DNA from: Epilithonimonas sp042695135
GTDB taxonomy: Bacteria; Bacteroidota; Bacteroidia; Flavobacteriales; Weeksellaceae
Reading direction: 5' to 3'
Assembly (NCBI RefSeq): GCF_042695135.1
Contig: NZ_CP170547.1
Coordinates: 2,976,001-3,040,000 of the forward strand
DNA length: 64,000 nt
The notes under the pieces were generated by a model. The model was not told where the DNA came from, did no database searches, and saw nothing but the letters and a program-made list of their open reading frames with translations. The position numbers and the translations under genes were made by a program. Of the stretch, positions 8,498 to 18,098 are shown one piece after another; position 1 is the first letter of the stretch, and each line of letters opens with the position of its first letter.

Positions 8498-11128
8498 TTA
8501 GTCTTTGATGAACTTTAATAATGTTTTTGTTTCTTTTTCCGTACTGATTTGAATGATATATATACCTCTATTCAAAGATTTTACATCAATTTTAGATTCT
8601 CCACCCATAGGTTTCTCTAATATTTTCCTTCCGGAATAATCAGAAATAATCACTTTTATAATTTTAGATTCAGAATCCAGATTCAATACATCTTTGACAG
8701 GATTTGGATAAAGTTTTATATTCCTGTTCTGACCAATATCCGAAGATGACAAAGTTGACTGTTTCTCAAAAGCACCAATATCAATAGTTGTTTCCTGTAT
8801 TCTACTATTATTTCCGAGGTCATTATTACCATATTTTGAACTATCATAAAAAGAATTGTTTCCTTGATTAATTCCATTACTTGTAGATTTTAATGAAAAA
8901 TCTCTCGCAACAAAATTGTTAAACAATGGGTCACTTGTATAATTATTTGAACCATTAAGCGTCACATTGTATTTTGGAAATATAATAGAATTATTAGCTG
9001 TCACAGTTGTTCCGGAACCATCTACCACATTCACCGAATTGCCACCCATCCAAAAGATAGAGTTCTGGATTGAATTGAGAATAGGAGCGACCGTTGTTAA
9101 AATTGTACCTCCATCGGGATTATAAACCGTGGAATTGATAATATTGAAAGTAGAACCATTATTGAACAATGGAACATAGGTCTCATCCGAATAGATCAAA
9201 CTGTTGACCAAAGTCACCTCTGAATCTAGCGTTGCTGCAATCGCTGTTCCTTTGTAAGTTCCTACATATTGCGTATAATTTCCTATTCTATTATTAACAA
9301 ATTTGCTTCTGTTTATGGTGACATTACTTCCATTAATAATATATATTGCAGCTCCAGCCCCGCCGGCAGAGCCTCCTTGTGATTCATTGTCAACCAGATT
9401 ACCTTCGAAGAGACAATCTTTGATCTCAACATTCTGTGTCCCCAAATGGTTATAAACACCAATGGCACCTCCTGCAAATTTTGAGTAATTATTATAAAAT
9501 TCACAATTTTCGACTCTTGCAACATTTGTTCCCACAGTATTTCCATCAATGGATAATGCCCCAATCTGAAACTGACTATTATTTCTGAAGACATTATCAG
9601 AGATCAACGGTGCATTGTCATTACCAGAGGGATAAATCAAAATAGCACTTCCTGAATATCTCGGAAAATAGCTATTCAGAAGGCTTCCATCACTGGCATT
9701 GCCATCCTGAAAAGTGAAACCATCAATATGTGTAGAGTTATCTATAGGACCATTATAAGCATCAATGATCATAATATGATAACTGTTATCCGTTGCAGAA
9801 TTTGGATTACCAATATTTCCACTTAGGATCGTTTCATTAGCTTTAATATTTCTTTGATTCAGAGAAGTTTCTGTTCCTGTAAATCCACCGTAAATTTTCA
9901 GATTATTACGTGTAACATACAAGAAGTCATCTCTATTGGAAGTCAAGGATGGATAGTAGGTTCCTTTTGCCACCCAAATTTCTTTGATATCACTATTGGT
10001 GTTAGCTGCAGAAATCACCGGAACAAGACGCTTTACGGCATTCGTCCAAGAAATCCCTGTTCCACTGCCAGCATTCGCATTGAGATTGACATAAACCCGA
10101 CCATTGGAATCCGGAACAATCTGAGCAGAAGTAAATGTGGTCGCGAATTCTTTCTTAATCCACAAACCTTTGCCTGTACCACAATTGGATCTCAACCAAA
10201 AGTAATAAGTCTCTCCCATAACCAGATCACTAAGCGACACCGAAGTTTGCCCCGCAGCAACAATTCCTGAAGGCGCCGTTTCATCTGTTGGTGCAACGGA
10301 TGATCTTGTGTAATAATATTGATATCCTGCAGACGGAGCATCTGAGGGAGCAGTCCAACTTAATGCGGCAGTTGTAGTGGTTGTTGAAACCGTGATGTTA
10401 GTTGCTGGCTTGCAAGCGCTGTAAACATCGGCTGAAAATGCAAAAACATTAGGAATACCAGTCCCACCACTTTTTGTAATCGTAATGCTTTTTATAGATT
10501 TTGATTGATTGCCCGAACTTATAGGCAATGGAATCTGATAAATTCTTGGATTATTATAAATATCCGATTCCAGATTATTATTCGCAATATTAATTCTTCC
10601 AATTCCACCAATGGCATAATCACTCCAGTTATACCAATCACGAATAGCAACATTATTAAATATCTGTGTTGTGTTATCTGAAAAATTGACTACAACAGTC
10701 ACGTAGCTATCTCCATTGCCACTTGTTGCCAACATAAAAAGTGTAACAGCAGGAACTGGTGTAGTAAAAACAAATGTGCCAGAGGTACTGCTACCAAGAC
10801 GCAAAGCATTATTAGTATTATATGATTGCAATTGATAGGTCAAACCATTCGTTGAGCCAACAACAGAATTGATAAGTCCATTGGCTGGCAACCCAAAATT
10901 GTACAAGGTGCTCGTTGACGCCAGTTTATAATCTCTTGACACCAATGCAAAACCGACATTTGCGCCATCGCCATCCACATTATTATTTGTAGAGCTACTC
11001 GCAGGACCAATCCCGTTTGCAATAACATCCGCATTGAACCCACTTTGAATAGTAATGGTCTGATATTGCTGTGCATTGACTAATCCCGAAATAAACAAAA
11101 AACCGAATAAAGATAAAAGTACTTTCAT
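8498..11128 (-). CDS. T9SS type A sorting-domain protein with FnIII and beta-helix
   Basis: 876-residue secreted protein. Signal peptide MKVLLSLFGFLFISGLVNAQ; an N-terminal beta-rich domain (about 25-235); a fibronectin type III module (about 238-330, ALSWTAPSDAP...YYFWLRSNC); a right-handed beta-helix of the pectate-lyase/choice-of-anchor Q type (about 340-780, repeated N-x-I/V turns such as VENCEFYNNY and IKDCLFEGNL); and a C-terminal type A sorting domain beginning LYPNPVKDVLNL. The last domain directs export through the type IX system and attachment to the cell surface. Likely an adhesin or polysaccharide-binding protein; no catalytic residues could be picked out. Confidence 0.88.
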   Translation of the reverse strand: MKVLLSLFGFLFISGLVNAQQYQTITIQSGFNADVIANGIGPASSSTNNNVDGDGANVGFALVSRDYKLASTSTLYNFGLPANGLINSVVGSTNGLTYQLQSYNTNNALRLGSSTSGTFVFTTPVPAVTLFMLATSGNGDSYVTVVVNFSDNTTQIFNNVAIRDWYNWSDYAIGGIGRINIANNNLESDIYNNPRIYQIPLPISSGNQSKSIKSITITKSGGTGIPNVFAFSADVYSACKPATNITVSTTTTTAALSWTAPSDAPSAGYQYYYTRSSVAPTDETAPSGIVAAGQTSVSLSDLVMGETYYFWLRSNCGTGKGLWIKKEFATTFTSAQIVPDSNGRVYVNLNANAGSGTGISWTNAVKRLVPVISAANTNSDIKEIWVAKGTYYPSLTSNRDDFLYVTRNNLKIYGGFTGTETSLNQRNIKANETILSGNIGNPNSATDNSYHIMIIDAYNGPIDNSTHIDGFTFQDGNASDGSLLNSYFPRYSGSAILIYPSGNDNAPLISDNVFRNNSQFQIGALSIDGNTVGTNVARVENCEFYNNYSKFAGGAIGVYNHLGTQNVEIKDCLFEGNLVDNESQGGSAGGAGAAIYIINGSNVTINRSKFVNNRIGNYTQYVGTYKGTAIAATLDSEVTLVNSLIYSDETYVPLFNNGSTFNIINSTVYNPDGGTILTTVAPILNSIQNSIFWMGGNSVNVVDGSGTTVTANNSIIFPKYNVTLNGSNNYTSDPLFNNFVARDFSLKSTSNGINQGNNSFYDSSKYGNNDLGNNSRIQETTIDIGAFEKQSTLSSSDIGQNRNIKLYPNPVKDVLNLDSESKIIKVIISDYSGRKILEKPMGGESKIDVKSLNRGIYIIQISTEKETKTLLKFIKD

Positions 11129-11254
11129 AATTTCATTTTAATAGATTGATAATGACTGACAAACGATTCATCATTCACTCAATAAAATTATGAAGACAGG
11201 AAAGCTTAGAATAAAATTTGTTCTGAAACGCTAATTTTTTGTTCTGAAAGTAGA

Positions 11255-11905
11255 TCAGAAATTCTTGGAAATCTTGAAAACCTTGTCATCAATGTAAAGT
11301 TTATCATTCACGATTTTGGAAATATGGAAAGGATTGATGGCAACACTTCTATTGATTCTTCTAAAATATTTTGCAGGAAAAACCTCTTCCAGATGGGACA
11401 TCGTAGTTCTTAGAAGCTGATGTTTGCCCGATTTCAAAAACAATTCAACATAGATGTGGTCAGCTTCCGCATAAAGAAAATCCTTAGACTGGAAATAATA
11501 AGTCTGCTTCCCGATCTCTATCTTGAAAATGTTATCATGATTGGCCAATGCAAGGTTGATTGCCGTGATCAGATTCACACTTTCAACAGGTTTTGAGAGA
11601 TAGGCACAAGGTTTCAGATTTGTCACTTTTTCCAGCGTATCAGGATCTGTCAAAGCCGTTGTGAAGATAAATGGAATCGAAATATTTTCATTGATGAAAT
11701 GCGCCAGTTCCAAACCTGTTTTGCCTTCGGAGAGTGTAATATCAATCAGAACAAGATCAAAAACTTTATGAGAAAGCAATAGTTTCGCTTCTTCATAATC
11801 GTTGGCGATCTCAGACACGAAATTGGTTTCCAGCATTTTCTTGATGGAATAGGCAATCAAAACCTCATCTTCCACAATCAGTATTCTGTGTTTGTTCTCA
11901 ATCAT
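11255..11905 (-). CDS. LytTR-type response regulator
   Basis: 216 residues. Receiver domain at 1-120 with acidic pocket ED (12-13), phospho-acceptor Asp55 in LVLIDIT and a conserved Lys in YLSKPVE. A LytTR DNA-binding domain follows at about 125-216 (DFLYAEADHIYVELFLKSGK, then FRRINRSVAINPFHI). LytTR regulators bind direct repeats upstream of secretion, competence or virulence genes. The start codon overlaps the end of the sensor kinase gene by eight bases, so the two are translationally coupled partners. Confidence 0.93.
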   Translation of the reverse strand: MIENKHRILIVEDEVLIAYSIKKMLETNFVSEIANDYEEAKLLLSHKVFDLVLIDITLSEGKTGLELAHFINENISIPFIFTTALTDPDTLEKVTNLKPCAYLSKPVESVNLITAINLALANHDNIFKIEIGKQTYYFQSKDFLYAEADHIYVELFLKSGKHQLLRTTMSHLEEVFPAKYFRRINRSVAINPFHISKIVNDKLYIDDKVFKISKNF

Positions 11906-13586
11906 TGTGGAAAGTAATTTTGTAGTTCGAATTTTCCCGTGTGTAAGTTCCTCTCAATTGCTTGATCATTCCTTCGATAATGAAAATTCCAAGTGATTCC
12001 TTCTCCGGGTCAAGATTGAAAACACCTCCGTTATCAGAATAATTGATCTCAATGTTTTCATTAATTTGATATAAAGTCAAATGCAAAATCAGAATGTCTG
12101 AGTCCGCATGCTTGATGGAATTTGTAATAAGTTCATTGATAATTAATCCCAAAGGCAAAGCTTTATCAACTTTCAAAGAAATGTTTTTAACATCAATATT
12201 ATAAATGAAATCTCTGCTTGAACTTTGATGCTGGGCTTCAAATATTTTGTTGATATAATCCTGAACTTCTATCAGTGCATTATCGTTATGATTCACATTA
12301 TAAGAATATAGCTCGTGCGCCATCATAATGGTCTTGATGCGCTGGTGAAGGTCTTCCAAACGGTGTTTGTGGTCTGTATCGCCTGCTTGCCCTTTTTGAA
12401 GATCAATTAGGCTCAATATCACTGCGAGATTATTTTTGACCCGATGGTTGAGTTCCTGAACCAGGAATTGTTTTTCTTCCAAATTGATCTTCAAGGCTTT
12501 GTTGTTCTCGGTAATTTCTTGTTTTTGAGCTTCAATCCTTTTCTTATTTTTAAGGATCAGCCAAAGTAGAATTGCTAAGATTATGATAGAAATGAAGAGG
12601 GTGATATTTAGTTTTCTGGTATGATTAATATTCTTCTGAAGCTGTTTTTTCTCCGATTGTTCCTTTTCAAAATCATATTGGATCCCAAATTCTTTGACCT
12701 TCATTTCCCGCTGCTCATTATTGAATTTACTATAAAAATCTGTAGCGATCTTATAATAATACAAAGCAGAATCCGGTTTTTTCAACCGTTCCATGATCTC
12801 GCTTTTTTGCTGGAATAAGTCGCCTTTATAGTTCAGAACATTAGATTTGGAAGCATTGGAGATGGCAGAATCTGCGTAGATATTTGCAGTTTTGTAATCC
12901 TTTTGCGAAGTATAAAATACTGCAATATTATTATACATCGAGTTGATCGCCTCGTTGTGATGAAGCTTTTTGTAAAGAAAAAGCGCACGCTGAAAATGCT
13001 GCAATTGTTTCTCCGGATTATTTCTATTTCCCAGTCCGAGAATCAATTCCACATCGGGAAGATAGGTTTGATCATTGACCAGAATAGCGTACATTTTAGC
13101 TTCGTTGGCAATTTCAAATGCAACTTTCCTATGACCATTCACTCTATAAAAAGACGATTTTCGAATCAGAAAATTAGTATAATTCTTAGGTTTGAGTTCC
13201 GGATGTTTTGTCAATAAATTTTCAGCTTTATCAATTTCTCTTTTGCTGGATTTTTCATCATTATTAATTTCAAAAATCAATTCTCTTTCTATGTAGATTT
13301 TCAGTTGCTGTTCCGGCGTTAGTTTAGAATTGATAAGGTTTTGAGACAATTTGAAAGCTTCGTCATAGAGTCCTAGTTCAATAAGGGTTTTCACTTTCAG
13401 AACACCCAGACTCGTTTTCTCAGCAACATTATAGCGGTCTTTGTTTTTATTAATGATTTCCAAAGCAGACTTGTACTCTGAGTGTTTTATTTTATCATTA
13501 AGACTCTTTTCCAATGACGAAAAAGTATCTTGCCCGAAACAAAACACCTGCAGAAAAAACAGAAAAAGACTCAAATAATTTTTCAC
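11898..13586 (-). CDS. TPR-containing sensor histidine kinase (HisKA_2 type)
   Basis: 562 residues, probable GTG start. Signal peptide MKNYLSLFLFFLQVFCFGQ; a periplasmic all-helical TPR region (about 25-315) with repeated aromatic/Ala helices; one membrane helix (about 325-347, TLFISIIILAILLWLIL); a coiled-coil linker; a HisKA_2 phospho-acceptor helix ELNHRVKNNL with His381; and an HATPase domain with NELITNSIKHA. This Bacteroidota architecture senses an unknown envelope signal and phosphorylates LytTR partners. It is flanked by two T9SS cargo genes on the same strand. Confidence 0.92.
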   Translation of the reverse strand: MKNYLSLFLFFLQVFCFGQDTFSSLEKSLNDKIKHSEYKSALEIINKNKDRYNVAEKTSLGVLKVKTLIELGLYDEAFKLSQNLINSKLTPEQQLKIYIERELIFEINNDEKSSKREIDKAENLLTKHPELKPKNYTNFLIRKSSFYRVNGHRKVAFEIANEAKMYAILVNDQTYLPDVELILGLGNRNNPEKQLQHFQRALFLYKKLHHNEAINSMYNNIAVFYTSQKDYKTANIYADSAISNASKSNVLNYKGDLFQQKSEIMERLKKPDSALYYYKIATDFYSKFNNEQREMKVKEFGIQYDFEKEQSEKKQLQKNINHTRKLNITLFISIIILAILLWLILKNKKRIEAQKQEITENNKALKINLEEKQFLVQELNHRVKNNLAVILSLIDLQKGQAGDTDHKHRLEDLHQRIKTIMMAHELYSYNVNHNDNALIEVQDYINKIFEAQHQSSSRDFIYNIDVKNISLKVDKALPLGLIINELITNSIKHADSDILILHLTLYQINENIEINYSDNGGVFNLDPEKESLGIFIIEGMIKQLRGTYTRENSNYKITFHND

Positions 13587-13724
13587 TACTTAACAAAGAT
13601 AAAACAAAATACGATGTATTAATTCCCTTGAAAAATCATCCATTTTATTATAAAATCAAAGCTAAAAGGTTATGATAATTATAAAATAAAAATGTTCTGA
13701 AATTATCATTTTCTGTTCTAAAAT

Positions 13725-13758
13725 AAAAGAGCCATTACAAATTGCAACGGCTCTTTTT
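13725..13758 (-). terminator. intrinsic terminator of the second T9SS cargo gene
   Basis: AAAAGAGCC (13725-13733) pairs with GGCTCTTTT (13749-13757). On the minus strand the 3' side continues into TTTT, and it lies 20 bases past the stop at 13777. Confidence 0.75.
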
Positions 13759-13776
13759 AATATTATAATTTCAGAA

Positions 13777-15417
13777 TCAATTTTTAATAAACTTAATGGT
13801 TTGCACACCATTTTCGGTAAAGATATTAATCAAATAGATTCCTTTTGCCAAGTTGTGAACATTCAATTTTCTTTCTCCATTTAGCATCTCAGAAACCTTC
13901 TTACCATCAATTGAAGTTATAACAACTTTATTGATTTTATCCTGACCACTGAAATTCAATACATCTTTCACTGGATTTGGGTAAATACCAATTTGAGATG
14001 TCTTCGATAGATCCGAAATATTCAATGTCTCATTATAAGCCTTAACCGCTAATGATAAAATTGACTCACAACCGCCAACCGTTTGGGTAGCATAATAAGT
14101 TGTATTATTCACAATTATAGTACTCAATGCTAGATTATCGGTATGATTAGCAGCATTAGCCGACGTTGCATACCATTTGATATTTTCTCCATTGGCAATT
14201 AGGACACTCAAAGTATCACCAGCACTGAAATTTTGTACAAGATTACCCGTAGGTGCTGATGGCGTTGTATTGACTATTATTGTTTTGGTCATAAAATGGA
14301 AACAACCATAAGGATCTGTATAATCATAGGTAATCGTTTGTGTACCTGCTGCCGGATCAAACTGACCACCGCTCACTCCTGTTCCGCTATAAGTTCCTCC
14401 AGCTGGAGATGCTTCTGCCAGAGTATATAATCCTCCACTGCTACATAGTATTGGAAAATTTGTAATCACAATTGGATTAGCAGGACATACTATCGTAATA
14501 GAATAAGCCTGAGAGCCAGAATATCCACTGGCATCACTTGCCGTTACCGAAAAATTAAAAGTTCCAGTAGCAGTCGGGGTTCCTGATATTGTTCCTGAAG
14601 AAGAAGATAGGATCAGCCCAGGCGGAAGAGCACCAGCTGTAACAGCAAAACTTGGCGTGCCTAAAGCTCCAGTCTGTGAAATTGTATTACTATATGATGA
14701 CCCCGCAGCTCCACCTGCTAAGGCACCACTACCTGTCATTGTGAATGTAGGACAAGTATATGGTGTGTAAACAACATTATCGATTCCAATATAATCAGAA
14801 TAATTACCAAGGGTACCAGCACCCGTAACAAAATACCTGAAGGATAAACGACCAGATGTAGGAGCAGGTAAACCTGAAATAGTAATAGTATATCGCGTCC
14901 AAACCTGTGGATAGACATTAATAACCAAAGTAGGATTGATGCTAAGTAAAAGTGTATTAAAGTCTCCTAAAGCTGTTGCACCAGATCCTACATTGGTACT
15001 TGCTCCATTTGTACTCATCCTTACTTCTAATCGGTCAGGATAATCCGTCTGTCCAACACCAATTGTTGGCTTTCTTGTATAAAAAGTAAAAACATCACCA
15101 TTTTTTGATGTTCTGTTAGGCGTAATTAGCCAGTTAGAAATCGTTCCTGTACTTCCAGTACTATTGAAATTAGCTGCTACATAAGAATTAGCTGCTCCAT
15201 TATAAGAATTAAACGGTCCTGGAGTTGGCGTTGCTGTTGTTGCAGTACCTTGAAACCAACCAAGAACTCCTACTGGCGAACTGTTATTCTGCATTGCCCA
15301 ACCGCTCACGGCAAGTGTCGTAATGTTGTCAAAATTCTCAGTAAAGCTCTGTGCAGAAAGAAATTTCATACAGAGAACAATCAAGAGAATACTCATTTTT
15401 TGGTAAAATTTTCTCAT
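13777..15417 (-). CDS. T9SS type A sorting-domain protein with choice-of-anchor J and putative Ig domain
   Basis: 546 residues from the ATG at 15417, which begins a proper signal peptide (MRKFYQKMSILLIVLCMKFLSAQ). The longer frame adds 30 residues without signal character. The N-terminal domain (about 25-230, FTENFDN...GWAMQNNSSP...YIGIDNVVYTPY) is a jelly-roll of the cleaved-adhesin/choice-of-anchor J type. Next comes a putative Ig (He_PIG) domain, about 235-320, with ALPPGLILSSSSGTISGTPTATG; then a low-complexity Ig-like stretch; then a C-terminal sorting domain starting IYPNPVKDVLNF. Expected to be secreted by T9SS and surface-bound. Confidence 0.87.
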   Translation of the reverse strand: MRKFYQKMSILLIVLCMKFLSAQSFTENFDNITTLAVSGWAMQNNSSPVGVLGWFQGTATTATPTPGPFNSYNGAANSYVAANFNSTGSTGTISNWLITPNRTSKNGDVFTFYTRKPTIGVGQTDYPDRLEVRMSTNGASTNVGSGATALGDFNTLLLSINPTLVINVYPQVWTRYTITISGLPAPTSGRLSFRYFVTGAGTLGNYSDYIGIDNVVYTPYTCPTFTMTGSGALAGGAAGSSYSNTISQTGALGTPSFAVTAGALPPGLILSSSSGTISGTPTATGTFNFSVTASDASGYSGSQAYSITIVCPANPIVITNFPILCSSGGLYTLAEASPAGGTYSGTGVSGGQFDPAAGTQTITYDYTDPYGCFHFMTKTIIVNTTPSAPTGNLVQNFSAGDTLSVLIANGENIKWYATSANAANHTDNLALSTIIVNNTTYYATQTVGGCESILSLAVKAYNETLNISDLSKTSQIGIYPNPVKDVLNFSGQDKINKVVITSIDGKKVSEMLNGERKLNVHNLAKGIYLINIFTENGVQTIKFIKN

Positions 15418-15722
15418 ATGTATTATTTTAAAGGTTGATCGGGAATATTGTTTAATATGTAAATCTATTATTATAATTAAAGCATCGGGAATATAAGGGG
15501 TGGACAAAGAACTTAAAATCAGACAATAAGCACCATTGTATTTCCTTTCATTATTCCGAATAGCCAGCTGAAAGAATTATGATTTTCTAATAGTAAATCT
15601 AGAACTACTATTTTATTTTGATAAAAGGATGTTCTGAAACCATCCTTTTTTGTTCCGAAATACAATTTCAAATCTCTCTAGTAATTCTGTTGCAAATCCT
15701 TACTTTTACAAAAAATTACAAG

Positions 15723-16511
15723 TTGGACTTATCCTTAAGAACAGTTACCGTCACCCGCTATATCCTTCCATTACGAGAAGGTGGTTCTCTGCCGGCATTA
15801 GCAGAAGCGGATGACGACTTCAAATATGTGCTGAAATTCCGAGGCGCTGGTCACGGTGTCAAAGCTTTGATTTCTGAATTAATCGGTGGGAAAATATCAC
15901 AGGTCTTGGGATTCAGAATTCCGGAATTGGTTTTTGCCAATCTCTCCGTGGACTTTGGGCGTAGTGAAGCAGATGAGGAGATACAAGACCTTTTGAAAGC
16001 CAGCTGTGGACTGAATCTCGCTTTGCATTACCTTTCCGGCGCCATCACTTATGATCCCGGCGCAGTGAAAATCGATCCGAAATTATCATCCGAAATCGTT
16101 TGGCTGGATGCTTTTCTGACGAACATCGACCGTACTTTCCGAAATACCAATATGCTTATGTGGCACAAGGAATTGTGGCTGATTGATAATGGCGCATCAC
16201 TTTATTTCCACCATTCCTGGGATAATTGGGAGAAGAATGCTGTGAGTCCGTTTGTGATGATTAAGGATCACGTGCTGCTGCCACAAGCTTCTGAACTGGA
16301 CGCTGCAAATGAGAAATTCAAAACGATTTTGACGGACGAAGTTCTGAGAGAAATTGTTGAACTGATTCCCGAAGATTGGCTGCAATGGAACGATACTGAT
16401 CTTACTCCACAAGAAATAAAAGAAGTCTATTTTCAATTTCTGACTTTGAGACGCAATAATTCTGATAACTTTTTAAATGAAGCCAAAAATGCAAGAGCAA
16501 AAGTTATATGA
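15723..16511 (+). CDS. HipA-like kinase-fold protein (HipA_2 family)
   Basis: 262 residues from the TTG at 15723; the longer in-frame start at 15618 adds 35 residues without resemblance to the family. The core reads TVTRYILPLREGGSLPALAEADD...YVLKFRGAGHG, which resembles the HipA_2 group of HipA-related kinases. Later blocks WLDAFLTNIDRTFRNTNML (catalytic-loop-like D..x..N) and LWLIDNGASLYFHH (DxG/A-like metal site) fit a kinase fold. The family is regularly followed by a DUF3037 protein, as here (23-base overlap). Biological role unknown; a toxin-like or protein-modifying pair is possible. Confidence 0.75.
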   Translation: MDLSLRTVTVTRYILPLREGGSLPALAEADDDFKYVLKFRGAGHGVKALISELIGGKISQVLGFRIPELVFANLSVDFGRSEADEEIQDLLKASCGLNLALHYLSGAITYDPGAVKIDPKLSSEIVWLDAFLTNIDRTFRNTNMLMWHKELWLIDNGASLYFHHSWDNWEKNAVSPFVMIKDHVLLPQASELDAANEKFKTILTDEVLREIVELIPEDWLQWNDTDLTPQEIKEVYFQFLTLRRNNSDNFLNEAKNARAKVI

Positions 16512-16872
16512 GTACGCGGTAATCCGCTTGGTTCCAAAGCCTGAACGTGAAGAATTCTTCAACGTTGGATTGATTTTGTTCTCGAAAAGAGAAAAATTTA
16601 TCAAGGTGAAAATTCATCTTTGTGAGGAAAAATTCCGGGTGATTCATTCCAAAATTGAATATGAGGATGTGAAAAAACATCTGGAATCTTTTGTAAATAT
16701 TGCCAACGGTGAAAAGTCGGCAGGTTCTATTGCTCAGCTCGAAGTTCCTGAAAGATTCCGATGGCTGACGGCTGTGAAAAGTTCTATTATTCAGACTTCG
16801 CGTCCGCATCCTGGTGCCAGTCAAGACTTAGAAAAGACTTTTGACAGGTTGTTTGAGGAATTGGTTTTGTGA
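16489..16872 (+). CDS. DUF3037 family protein
   Basis: 127 residues from the ATG at 16489 (an ATG four codons earlier at 16477 is equally possible). The text LYEYAVIRLVPKPEREEFFNVGLILFSK is the hallmark of DUF3037. The gene overlaps the end of the HipA_2 gene, implying coupled translation and a joint function. No catalytic motif is recognisable; the C-terminal half is helical with TSRPHPGASQDLEKTFDRLF. Confidence 0.8.
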   Translation: MQEQKLYEYAVIRLVPKPEREEFFNVGLILFSKREKFIKVKIHLCEEKFRVIHSKIEYEDVKKHLESFVNIANGEKSAGSIAQLEVPERFRWLTAVKSSIIQTSRPHPGASQDLEKTFDRLFEELVL

Positions 16873-16904
16873 TAAGTGAGGATTTCTGTTTATTCAGTTT
16901 TATA

Positions 16905-17045
16905 GAAATTAATCGCAAAGTTTTTTAATAAAGTTTGAAGTTGCCAAAGAATCAATGAATTGATATTCGGAAAGTTAAACTAATTTAGCTTGTTAATCCT
17001 TTGGCAACTTTTTGAAAACTTAGTTCTTAAAATATCTTTGCGATA
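16905..17045. repeat. degenerate intergenic repeat with inverted ends
   Basis: The gap between the DUF3037 and GNAT genes has AATCGCAAAGTTTTTTAATAA near 16911 and its near-complement TTAAAATATCTTTGCGAT near 17025, bracketing two GCCAAAG/TTTGGCAAC words that are also inverted. This resembles a folded version of the CGCAAAG repeats of the arginine cluster. Confidence 0.45.
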
Positions 17046-17064
17046 AAAATGTAATGTTAATTTT

Positions 17065-17592
17065 TTATTGCAAATTATATTCGTTTTTTAGAATTTCAAA
17101 AACGACATTCAGTTTTTCTGGTTCTCCGAAGTATGCTACATTGACTTCATCTACTTTTTCCGCACCAAGTTTTTGCATTGCCTTTTGTGAACGGATATTG
17201 TCTTTTCCAACGTGAAAATTAACTTTGTCAACGAATTGAAAAATATAATCAAGCATCAGTTTTTTAACTTGAGGATTCAGTTTTGAACCCCAAAACTTCG
17301 TTCCGTAGAAAGTATAACCAATGAAAATGGAATTATCATCCACATTGTAATCATAAAATCTTGTGCTTCCGGCGACTTCTCCTGTATTCTTTTCAATTAT
17401 CTTGAAAGCACCGCGACTTTCCATTGCACCCTGGAAGAAATTTTCGAAAACTTCTCTTTTATAGCGGTCTTTATTTGGATGCTGTTCCCAAACCAAAGGA
17501 TCCGAGGCAACGGCAAATAATTGCTCAAAATCGTTTTCCTGCAAAGGAACCAGTTTTACGTTTTCGTTTTCAAGAGTTGGCTGGATATTCAT
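17065..17592 (-). CDS. GNAT N-acetyltransferase (RimJ/RimL-like)
   Basis: 175 residues, ATG start. The sequence follows the RimL-type GNAT plan: VKLVPLQENDFEQLF at the N terminus, FKIIEKNTGEVAGSTRFYDY, and IGYTFYGTKFWGSKLNPQVKKLML in the acetyl-CoA loop, then KDNIRSQKAMQKLGA. Such enzymes acetylate N-terminal or side-chain amines of proteins or small molecules using acetyl-CoA. Substrate unknown. It lies upstream of nothing co-directional on its 3' side and after the SnoaL gene. Confidence 0.85.
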   Translation of the reverse strand: MNIQPTLENENVKLVPLQENDFEQLFAVASDPLVWEQHPNKDRYKREVFENFFQGAMESRGAFKIIEKNTGEVAGSTRFYDYNVDDNSIFIGYTFYGTKFWGSKLNPQVKKLMLDYIFQFVDKVNFHVGKDNIRSQKAMQKLGAEKVDEVNVAYFGEPEKLNVVFEILKNEYNLQ

Positions 17593-17691
17593 AGAGACTG
17601 ATAGATAATAGATTGATAGATGATAGACTTAATTTTTATAATAAAGGTGCGGTTTTATTTTGTCAGGCGAGGCTCTCAAAAACCAATAAAA

Positions 17692-18054
17692 TTATCCGTG
17701 ATAAACTCTTGAGAAAACGATCTTACCATCTTTAATTTCCAAAACTTCTCCGATTTCCATTTCCTCTTCTCCATCCACTTTTCTGGTATACTCCATAAAG
17801 ACTTGTTTATCGTCAGCTGTCAATTTGTTTACTTGATATCGTAAAGTTGGCAATCTTTCAAAGCAGTCTTTCCACCAATTTCTCAATGCGTCTTTGCCTT
17901 GGATTAGACCATTGGTTTCCGGTTCTCTGATTTTAAGTTTTGGACTGTAATGTTGGGCAGACTCATTATAAAGACTTAGCAGATCATCCAGATTTTGTTC
18001 ATTAAATGCTTTGAACCAGAGATTGGCTATGTTTTTTAAATCATGTGGATTCAT
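17692..18054 (-). CDS. SnoaL/NTF2-like nuclear transport factor 2 family protein
   Basis: 120 residues: a single cone-shaped NTF2-like domain with the opening helix LKNIANLWFKAFNEQNLDDLLSLY and the sheet strands RYQVNKLTA and VFMEYTRK. The family includes ketosteroid isomerase-like enzymes and ligand-binding proteins. No catalytic Asp/His set can be assigned with confidence. It lies between the ada and GNAT genes, all on the minus strand. Confidence 0.8.
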   Translation of the reverse strand: MNPHDLKNIANLWFKAFNEQNLDDLLSLYNESAQHYSPKLKIREPETNGLIQGKDALRNWWKDCFERLPTLRYQVNKLTADDKQVFMEYTRKVDGEEEMEIGEVLEIKDGKIVFSRVYHG

Positions 18055-18098
18055 AGTTTTTTCTGTTTATAATTGTCAGGCTGAGTCTCTCGAAGCCA

